From the NCBI GenBank assembly GCA_913053915.1, contig CAJXGP010000162.1, forward strand, positions 1-5,702: 5,702 bases of DNA, read 5' to 3'. Source of the DNA: an uncultured Ignavibacteriales bacterium. Lineage in GTDB: Bacteria > Bacteroidota > Ignavibacteria > Ignavibacteriales > Ignavibacteriaceae. Below are positions 1 through 4,417 of this stretch, in pieces. The position numbers were made by a program, and so were the translations under genes. Below the pieces are notes generated by a model. It saw only the letters and a program-made list of their open reading frames with translations. It ran no database searches and was not told the origin of the DNA. Within the stretch, counting starts at the first letter, position 1. Every line of letters begins with the position of its first letter.

Positions 1-118
1 TATTGTGTTTTGGAATTTATTTGAGATTTGCAGTTTGCGGTTTGTCTTTTGTTTTGTGTGATTTTATCCTGAATATCAAAAAAATTAGTTTACTTTTAGG
101 GGTGGTTAATACACAGTA

Positions 119-126
119 GTTGGCGT
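119..126 (+). other. Possible integron core site (GTTRRRY-like) at the start of the KilA-N module
   Basis: The bases GTTGGCGT lie here, and their exact reverse complement ACGCCAAC lies at 1094-1101, just after the KilA-N gene. In an integron cassette the inverse core of the cassette's own attC is complementary to the first bases of the same cassette, so this pair fits a cassette running from T120. The site deviates from GTTRRRY at its last base (G instead of a pyrimidine). The left half of the attC that should end here is not clear: only a weak bulged stem (TGTGT at 55-59 with ATT 61-63, against AATACACA at 108-115) can be drawn. Confidence 0.4.
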
Positions 127-186
127 ACATTAAAGGTAGTCGGTAAGTTGTTAATAAATTAAATCTTCAATAAGCTAAATTTCAAT

Positions 187-194
187 TAGATTTG
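187..194 (+). promoter_or_regulatory. Bacteroidota-type -7 promoter box of the KilA-N gene
   Basis: TAgaTTTG matches the TAnnTTTG consensus and would start transcription roughly 4-7 bases downstream, leaving a leader of only about 10 bases before the ATG at 211. No convincing TTG -33 element is seen 17-23 bases upstream. A match of this kind is not rare in AT-rich DNA. Its value comes from the same placement before all three transcription units of the window. Confidence 0.45.
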
Positions 195-210
195 TCGTAA
201 AAGATAAGAA

Positions 211-1089
211 ATGAGTAAAACGACAAAAATAAAAGTAGAAGACAAAATAATCTCAATAGTTAGAAAAGATGAAGAAGATTATATTTGTTTAACTGACATG
301 CTTAAAGCAAAAGATGGGAGTTTTTTTATTACAGATTGGTTAAGAAACAGAAATACTCTTGAATTTTTGAGCGTATGGGAAAGAATTCATAACCCAAATT
401 TTAATTATGGCGAATTCGCCACAATTAGAAATCAATCCGGATTGAACAGTTTCAAAGTCAGCGTAAAAGAATGGGTAGAAAAAACTAACGCAATAGGAAT
501 TTTTTCAAAAGCAGGAAGATACGGAGGAACTTATGCCCATAAAGATATAGCATTTGAATTTGGCACATGGATAAGCCCTACTTTTAAGCTTTATTTGATA
601 ATAGAATATCAGCGACTTAAAGAAATAGAGACCAATCAATATAATCTTGAATGGAATTTTAAGCGAATAATAAGTAAAGCCAATTATCATATTCATACCG
701 ATGCCGTAAAAAACCATATTTTACCCAAAAAAGATTATGACAAAGAAAAAGAATGGTTGATTTATACCGAAGAAGCAGACTTATTGAATGTCGCTTTATT
801 CAATTGTACAGCCAAAGATTGGCGAGAAGCAAATCCAAAGTATGCAGAACAAGGAATGAATATCAGAGATATTACAAGTATTAATGAATTGGCTGTTTTA
901 TCAAATCTTGAAAGTTTAAATGCAGAAATGATAAAATCGGGGATTGATAGAAATAATAGATATAAAAAGCTAAAAGAGATAGCCACCTATCAATTGACCA
1001 TTTTGAACGAAAAGGATTTTATAAAAGCTTTGAAAAAGTTAAACAATGAGATTTATGTAGAAAGCAAAAGTAAGTTGAAAAAGAAATAA
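211..1089 (+). CDS. KilA-N domain protein
   Basis: This 292-residue protein carries a KilA-N domain at about residues 24-137, with the typical run of motifs: YICLTDML near 24-31, the DWLRNRNTLEFL segment at 42-53, WERIHNPNFN at 56-65, GLNSF at 77-81, and the highly conserved SKAGRYGGTYAHKDIAFEFG at 99-118, then WISPTFKLYL and a helix ending YQRLKEIE. KilA-N is a DNA-binding domain of phage P1 KilA, large DNA viruses and many bacterial accessory proteins. The remainder (140-292) is charged and probably helical, with no domain I recognise, ending in a lysine-rich tail. The molecular target is unknown; a regulator or phage-related DNA-binding role is inference. ATG 211 is chosen because it lies just downstream of a -7 box and the domain needs nothing further upstream. 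The gene stands alone, followed by attC-like and terminator-like hairpins. There is no signal peptide or membrane segment. Confidence 0.88.
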   Translation: MSKTTKIKVEDKIISIVRKDEEDYICLTDMLKAKDGSFFITDWLRNRNTLEFLSVWERIHNPNFNYGEFATIRNQSGLNSFKVSVKEWVEKTNAIGIFSKAGRYGGTYAHKDIAFEFGTWISPTFKLYLIIEYQRLKEIETNQYNLEWNFKRIISKANYHIHTDAVKNHILPKKDYDKEKEWLIYTEEADLLNVALFNCTAKDWREANPKYAEQGMNIRDITSINELAVLSNLESLNAEMIKSGIDRNNRYKKLKEIATYQLTILNEKDFIKALKKLNNEIYVESKSKLKKK

Positions 1090-1093
1090 CGAC

Positions 1094-1151
1094 ACGCCAA
1101 CAATTAGCGTTCTGATGGCCGGGACAGCCCAATCTGAACGTGGTGTTGACA
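1094..1151 (+). repeat. attC-like palindromic site after the KilA-N gene
   Basis: The left side reads CGCCAAC (1095-1101), a short spacer, then CGTTCTGAT (1108-1116). The right side reads ATCTGAACG (1132-1140), a short spacer, then GTTGACA (1145-1151). CGTTCTGAT pairs with ATCTGAACG at 8 of 9 positions, and CAACA (1098-1102) pairs with TGTTG (1144-1148). Size (about 57 bases) and arrangement resemble short attC sites of integron cassettes. The right core departs from GTTRRRY in its last two positions. The site interleaves with the hairpin at 1118-1163, so both cannot form together as simple stems. It could instead be just part of a complex terminator. Confidence 0.45.
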
Positions 1152-1168
1152 GCTTGTCCCGGCTTTTT
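1118..1168 (+). terminator. Probable Rho-independent terminator of the KilA-N gene
   Basis: GCCGGGACA (1118-1126) is perfectly complementary to TGTCCCGGC (1155-1163), a 9-bp GC-rich stem that stands out in this AT-rich DNA, and it is followed directly by TTTTT (1164-1168). The 28-base loop is long for a terminator. It lies 28 bases after the stop codon of the KilA-N gene, the right place for its transcription end, and would isolate the toxin-antitoxin unit from read-through. Confidence 0.6.
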
Positions 1169-1218
1169 CGGTCTATGAGTGCCAACCATACCGAGAAATA
1201 GAATTAAAAAAACTTATA

Positions 1219-1237
1219 GTTCCATTTTATTTGGAAC
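1219..1237. promoter_or_regulatory. Palindromic operator candidate of the toxin-antitoxin operon
   Basis: GTTCCA (1219-1224) and TGGAAC (1232-1237) form a perfect 6-bp inverted repeat with a 7-base centre. It ends 8 bases before the -7 box at 1246-1253, so a bound dimer would cover the -33 to -10 region of the promoter. HigA-type antitoxins bind such palindromes through their HTH domain and repress their own operon. A second short palindrome, AACATGTT (1235-1242), overlaps its right end. That HigA is the ligand is inference. Confidence 0.5.
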
Positions 1238-1245
1238 ATGTTTTG

Positions 1246-1253
1246 TATCTTTG
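1246..1253 (+). promoter_or_regulatory. Bacteroidota-type -7 promoter box of the toxin-antitoxin operon
   Basis: TAtcTTTG is an exact TAnnTTTG match, placing the transcription start near 1257-1260. This lies downstream of the ATG at 1238, so that ATG would not be in the mRNA. The box therefore argues for the TTG at 1274 as the toxin start, with a leader of about 15 A-rich bases. No clear TTG -33 element is found at the usual spacing, as for the other two promoters of the window. Confidence 0.5.
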
Positions 1254-1273
1254 CCAAAAATAAAAAAGAAAAA

Positions 1274-1615
1274 TTGGATTTAATACATAAAAGTAAGCTA
1301 CTCAAACTGAAAAGAAAAAATCAGGGAAATGTCAAGCTCTTAAAAGCAGTTGACAAGTTAATATCCGATATAGAAAATTCGGATTGGGGAAATAAAATGG
1401 ACGTAATAAAAGCACGTCCTGATGCAGACAGAGTTCATAGCGATAATTTTTTCTTTTTTGATATTAACGTTCATAGAACAATGATATTAATCGTATTTGA
1501 CGAGCAGGAAGCAGAAGTTCTTTGGGCAGGCAGTCATTCAGAATATGACAAAACATTTAAAGGAAACAAAAAAACAATTGAAACTTGGTTAAGGAATCAG
1601 GGCAAAATAAAATAA
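1274..1615 (+). CDS. higB: HigB-type toxin, RelE-like mRNA interferase
   Basis: Toxin of a type II toxin-antitoxin pair. HigB proteins are ribosome-dependent endoribonucleases of the RelE fold that cut mRNA and are blocked by HigA. The sequence shows the family's pattern: a lysine-rich N-terminal helix pair ending DIENSDW, then the core IKARPDADRVHSD, the strand pair FFFFDINVHRTMILIVF, and the closing WAGSHSEYDKTF followed by IETWLRNQG. The reading frame opens at ATG 1238 (125 residues), but a promoter box lies inside the first codons and the extra 12 residues (MFCIFAKNKKEK) do not look like part of the fold. The TTG at 1274 gives a 113-residue protein beginning (M)DLIHKSKLLKLKRKNQGN, which fits my recollection of family N-termini. 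The next gene starts 7 bases after the stop, so the two are cotranscribed, toxin first as is usual for hig loci. Family is confident; the start codon is moderately so. Confidence 0.82.
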   Translation: MDLIHKSKLLKLKRKNQGNVKLLKAVDKLISDIENSDWGNKMDVIKARPDADRVHSDNFFFFDINVHRTMILIVFDEQEAEVLWAGSHSEYDKTFKGNKKTIETWLRNQGKIK

Positions 1616-1622
1616 TAAGGCC

Positions 1623-2183
1623 ATGGAAAGATTAGAAATAGATAATATACTGAAGTTGGATAAGCTGAACAGTGAATTGGAATACGAAAAAGCCATTTCA
1701 ATTTACGGAAGACTGAGATGGATGGCTAAAGAAGACAACTCTCTGTCTTCTGTTAAACAACATTTGAAAACATTGATCAAGCAGTACGAAGAAAGCCATT
1801 GGGAAGATGAAACAAAAATAAGTGCAGAACAAATCAGGGAAAGCGATATTGCAGAACAAATCGTTAGTTCAGAAAGTGAATTCATACAAAAGCGAAAAGA
1901 ATTAATTAGAGAAAAACTAAAAGAGAACGGTATTACCCAACAAGATTTGGCAAAGATTTTAGGACACAGGCCCAATTATATGTCAGAGTTAATGAATGGG
2001 GTACGACCCTTTTCACGGGATGACATAATAGTACTTCACCGGCTTTTTGATTTAGACTTAAAAGATTTGGTTCCGCCCTTTTTAAAAACCGAAGTAACAA
2101 ATCATATCAAACAGACCCTTAACGAATTAAAAAATAAGAAAACAAAAATTAAATTACGATTAATAGACTTGGAAACTACATAA
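1623..2183 (+). CDS. higA: HigA-type antitoxin with HTH domain
   Basis: Antitoxin of 186 residues, partner of the upstream toxin. Residues 1-65 are probably helical and contain the pattern YEKAISIYGRL followed by LKTLIKQYEESHW, a segment typical of the long HigA proteins paired with this toxin type. Residues about 89-151 form an XRE/Cro-type helix-turn-helix (RKELIREKLKENGITQQDLA, then SELMNGVRPFSRDDI and a final helix FDLDLKDLV). The C-terminal tail (155-186) is lysine-rich. The HTH would bind the operon's palindrome (1219-1237) for autorepression, with HigB as possible corepressor; that is inference from the family. ATG 1623 has an AAGG just before it and lies 7 bases after the toxin stop. 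With the HTH in the second half, the N-terminal part is the likely toxin-contacting region, although I cannot prove this from sequence. Confidence 0.85.
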   Translation: MERLEIDNILKLDKLNSELEYEKAISIYGRLRWMAKEDNSLSSVKQHLKTLIKQYEESHWEDETKISAEQIRESDIAEQIVSSESEFIQKRKELIREKLKENGITQQDLAKILGHRPNYMSELMNGVRPFSRDDIIVLHRLFDLDLKDLVPPFLKTEVTNHIKQTLNELKNKKTKIKLRLIDLETT

Positions 2184-2188
2184 ACGCT

Positions 2189-2318
2189 TGCTAACAACAC
2201 CTATGCGTCATGCCGCAGTGTATTGGGAATAAAACGATTAAACATTGATTGAAAAATATTGTAAATACGAAAACCAAACAACAAAACAGCGGCACGTCGC
2301 ATAGCCAACACGTTAGGC
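2189..2318 (+). repeat. attC-like recombination site between toxin-antitoxin and RM modules
   Basis: Left half: inverse core TGCTAAC (2189-2195), 5-base spacer, then CTATGCGTCATGCCGC (2201-2216). Right half: GCGGCACGTCGCATAG (2289-2304), 7-base spacer, then the core site GTTAGGC (2312-2318), which fits GTTRRRY exactly. The long arms pair at 14 of 16 positions (mismatches 2208/2297 and 2210/2295), and CTAAC pairs with GTTAG outside. The 72-base AT-rich loop (2217-2288) corresponds to the variable terminal structure. Overall length of about 130 bases is within the range of chromosomal integron attC sites such as the Vibrio repeats. It follows the HigA stop by only 5 bases. It fills most of the first half of the 315-base gene-free stretch 2184-2498. 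Confidence 0.7.
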
Positions 2319-2483
2319 ACAAGCAGGGAGAACGAAATAGAATGATAAATTTGCTACAAGAAAGTATTAAAATTCCATCACGCATTTTACACATTTATTT
2401 TTTGCTAACACACAAACCCCAACCTTAAAAAATAAAAGAGTAAAATTTTCATCCCACGAACAGTGTAAGTTGAAAAATTATCC

Positions 2484-2491
2484 TATATTTG
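2484..2491 (+). promoter_or_regulatory. Bacteroidota-type -7 promoter box of the RM operon
   Basis: TAtaTTTG matches TAnnTTTG. The expected transcription start (about 2495-2499) coincides with the ATG at 2499, so the regulator mRNA would be leaderless or nearly so. Leaderless transcripts are described for several C-protein genes of type II RM systems. The rest of the leader, 2319-2483, shows no gene I can support and no clear TTG -33 element at normal spacing. Confidence 0.5.
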
Positions 2492-2509
2492 TCAAATAAT
2501 GACAAGTCA
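2489..2509. promoter_or_regulatory. Operator candidate (C-box-like) over the promoter and start codon of the RM operon
   Basis: TTGTCA (2489-2494) and TGACAA (2500-2505) form a perfect inverted repeat with a 5-base centre, overlapping the end of the -7 box and the ATG at 2499. The right arm is shared with a second palindrome, TGAC-AA-GTCA (2500-2509), so three half-sites of the type TGAC/GTCA stand in a row. Overlapping dimer sites near the start are characteristic of C-protein control. The regulator encoded immediately downstream is the obvious ligand; this is inference. Confidence 0.5.
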
Positions 2510-2837
2510 AATGAAAGAAACATTTGGAGAATATATAAGAAAACTACGAACTGAAAACAAATTGACATTAACTCAACTTGCTGCTAAACTTGATTTAGAT
2601 TCTGCAAATTTAAGTAAAATTGAAAATGGGAAACGTGAATTTGATGAAAAACGCTTAGAAAAATTAGCAACAACTTTTAAACTTGACTTAGCTATACTCA
2701 AAGCAGAATTTTACAGTGATTTTATTGCCAAAAAACTTTATGAAACGAATTGCAACAATGAAGTTTTTGTTTTAGCCGAAAAAAAAATTGAGTACTTAAA
2801 ACAAAAGAATTTAACACAATCAAAATTTAATTTCTAA
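2499..2837 (+). CDS. XRE-family regulator of the RM operon (C-protein-like)
   Basis: A 112-residue protein with an XRE/Cro helix-turn-helix at about residues 9-66: FGEYIRKLRTENKLTLTQLA, then the recognition-helix region DSANLSKIENGKREF and the closing helix RLEKLATTFKLDL. The remaining 45 residues are a charged helical tail not found in the shortest C proteins. Its place as first gene of a restriction-modification operon and the palindromes over its own promoter and start codon suggest a controller that represses or times expression of the operon. It overlaps the methyltransferase gene by one base (TAATG). ATG 2499 is chosen as the first in-frame ATG after the -7 box; ATG 2511 (residue 5) is a possible alternative and would give a leader of about 12 bases. 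Function as a true C protein is inference from context; the HTH fold is clear. Confidence 0.8.
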   Translation: MTSQMKETFGEYIRKLRTENKLTLTQLAAKLDLDSANLSKIENGKREFDEKRLEKLATTFKLDLAILKAEFYSDFIAKKLYETNCNNEVFVLAEKKIEYLKQKNLTQSKFNF

Positions 2838-4417
2838 TGCCAGAATTACTAACAATAAAAGAAGCCAGTAAATGGGCAACAAATTACCTAAAAAAACAGG
2901 TAACCACTTCAAATATTTCTTACTTAATCCAATATGGAAGAGTGTCGAAGATAGGTGATAATGGAAGTACACAGGTTTTAAAAGAAGACTTGTTGGAATA
3001 TTATCAACAAAATAATAAAACAAAAGAAGAACGCTGGAAAGATAAATTAGGTGATGATTTGAATTGGACATTGTCTTTTGCTGAATATAAGGAATCAGAA
3101 ACAACAAAGCACGTTCACAGATTACATCCTTACAAAGGCAAATTTATACCTCAATTAGTTGAATACTTTTTGGATTCTCATACTGATAAATTCAAAAAAG
3201 AGGTGTTCTTTAAAAAAGGGAATATTGTTCTTGACCCTTTTTGTGGTTCAGGTACAACATTGGTTCAAGCAAATGAATTAGGAATTAATGCTATTGGAAT
3301 AGATGTGTCAGCTTTTAATGCACATATTAGCAACTCGAAAATAGGTAAATATAATTTTCAATTGATTCAAGACATAACAAAAGAAATTTCATTGAAATTA
3401 AAAGATTACCTTAAAAGTAGAAGCAATACAGAATTTGAAGCAGAATTATTGGAAGAATTAAAAGCCTTCAATGCTAAATATTTCCCGTCACCTGAATTCA
3501 AATATAAAGTAAGACAAAAAGAAATTAACGAAAAGGTTTATGGTAAAGAAAAAGAACAAGAGTTTTTACCTATTTATGAAAATCTAATTAAAAAACATAA
3601 AATAGAACTTAAACAAGAAAAATCTGAAACCTTTTTAGATAAATGGTTTACAAAAGTTATAAGAGATGAAATTGATTTTGTTTTTAATGAAATTAAGAAA
3701 ATAAAAGACATACCTACAAAACGAATTCTAAGCATTGTTTTAAGTCGAACCATTCGTTCTTGTAGAGCAACAACCCATTCTGATTTAGCAACACTATTTG
3801 AACCACAAATCACGACCTATTATTGTAAAAAGCACGGAAAAATTTGTAAACCTTTATTTTCAATTGATAGCTGGTGGAATCGATATACAAAAGACACACT
3901 AGAGCGATTAGAACAATTTGATAAATTAAGAACTAATACAAATCAAATATGCTTAACAGGAGACAGTCGTAATATTAATATAGTTTCAGAACTAAATAGA
4001 AGAAAACCAGATTTTTCTAAAATTGTTATAGAGAAAAAAATTGATGGTGTTTTTTCAAGTCCACCTTATGTTGGACTAATTGACTATCACGAACAACACG
4101 CATATTCTTATGACTTATTCGGCTTTGAAAGAAAAGACGAATTAGAAATTGGTCGGTTATACAAAGGTCAAGGACGTGAAGCAAGAGAAAGTTACACTAA
4201 AGGAATTGCAGAAGTTCTTCTAAATAGTAAAAAATATCTTAAAAAAGATTATGATGTTTTTTTAGTAGCAAATGATAAATACGGTTTATATCCCAAAATA
4301 GCAGCAATAGCAGGGATGAAAATTGTCAATCAATACAAAAGACCAGTATTGAATCGAGTTGAAAAAGACAGAAATGCATACGCAGAAATAATATTTCATT
4401 TAAAAGAGAATAGATAA
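2837..4417 (+). CDS. Type II DNA methyltransferase with N-terminal HTH, probably N4-cytosine
   Basis: A 526-residue S-adenosylmethionine-dependent DNA methyltransferase that should protect host sites from the endonuclease encoded next. Motif X is at HRLHPYKGKFIP (94-105), motif I (AdoMet binding) at DPFCGSGTT (133-141), the acidic motif II at GID (154-156) and catalytic motif IV at SSPPY (407-411). The SPPY form is typical of N4-cytosine enzymes, though N6-adenine cannot be excluded. About 265 residues separate motifs I and IV, so the target-recognition region probably lies between them, an alpha-like order. This insert contains a C-x2-H-x3-C group (C330, H333, C337). Residues about 4-57 resemble an excisionase/MerR-type winged HTH (LTIKEASKWA, SNISYLIQYGRV, then NGSTQVLKEDLLEYY). 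The start overlaps the regulator stop and has no Shine-Dalgarno, so translation is probably coupled. The stop overlaps the endonuclease start in the same way. Confidence 0.88.
   Translation: MPELLTIKEASKWATNYLKKQVTTSNISYLIQYGRVSKIGDNGSTQVLKEDLLEYYQQNNKTKEERWKDKLGDDLNWTLSFAEYKESETTKHVHRLHPYKGKFIPQLVEYFLDSHTDKFKKEVFFKKGNIVLDPFCGSGTTLVQANELGINAIGIDVSAFNAHISNSKIGKYNFQLIQDITKEISLKLKDYLKSRSNTEFEAELLEELKAFNAKYFPSPEFKYKVRQKEINEKVYGKEKEQEFLPIYENLIKKHKIELKQEKSETFLDKWFTKVIRDEIDFVFNEIKKIKDIPTKRILSIVLSRTIRSCRATTHSDLATLFEPQITTYYCKKHGKICKPLFSIDSWWNRYTKDTLERLEQFDKLRTNTNQICLTGDSRNINIVSELNRRKPDFSKIVIEKKIDGVFSSPPYVGLIDYHEQHAYSYDLFGFERKDELEIGRLYKGQGREARESYTKGIAEVLLNSKKYLKKDYDVFLVANDKYGLYPKIAAIAGMKIVNQYKRPVLNRVEKDRNAYAEIIFHLKENR

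Larger units (their letters stand above)
120..1145 (+). mobile_element. Putative integron gene cassette carrying the KilA-N gene
   Basis: The limits are inferred from the G^TT cleavage convention at the core sites 119-126 and 1145-1151. The unit contains a promoter box, one gene on the + strand and an attC-like hairpin at its 3' end, which is the standard cassette layout. The 8-bp complement between its 5' core and its 3' inverse core is the strongest support. The weak points are the imperfect 3' core (GTTGACA) and the absence of an integrase gene in the window. It could also be an ordinary chromosomal gene flanked by chance palindromes. Confidence 0.42.
1146..2312 (+). mobile_element. Putative integron gene cassette carrying the toxin-antitoxin pair
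   Basis: Limits are inferred from the core sites at 1145-1151 and 2312-2318. The segment holds its own promoter and operator, a HigB/HigA-type pair on the + strand and the well-formed attC-like site 2189-2318. Promoter-bearing toxin-antitoxin cassettes are well known in large chromosomal integrons. The self-complement test is poor here: the inverse core TGCTAAC (2189-2195) predicts GTTAGCA at the 5' end, while the sequence shows GTTGACA, 5 of 7 matching. The 5' boundary is therefore less secure than the 3' one. Confidence 0.42.

Noticed and set aside
20..60. Run of TTTG-containing direct repeats in the first bases (TTTGCAGTTTGCGGTTTG and following)
   Set aside because: Too short and irregular to call a repeat array or CRISPR; probably low-complexity intergenic DNA or the degenerate remains of an upstream site.
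1169..1193. Small stem CGG..TATG / CATACCG with a two-base bulge
   Set aside because: Seven pairs with a bulge, no T-run and no clear role; the neighbouring GC-rich hairpin explains termination better.
2189..2318. Reading the palindrome 2201-2304 as an ordinary Rho-independent terminator of the toxin-antitoxin operon
   Set aside because: The 72-base loop and absence of a T-run after the right arm make this unlikely, while the flanking core boxes fit attC.
2191..2394. Minus-strand open frame of 67 codons across the attC-like site
   Set aside because: It is rich in cysteine and phenylalanine as expected from non-coding DNA, lies over the palindromic site, and has no family resemblance.
2342..2428. 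Small + strand open frame of 28 codons (MINLLQESIKIPSR...) in the RM leader
   Set aside because: No promoter box or spaced ribosome binding site, and no recognisable product; short frames like this are expected in AT-rich leaders.
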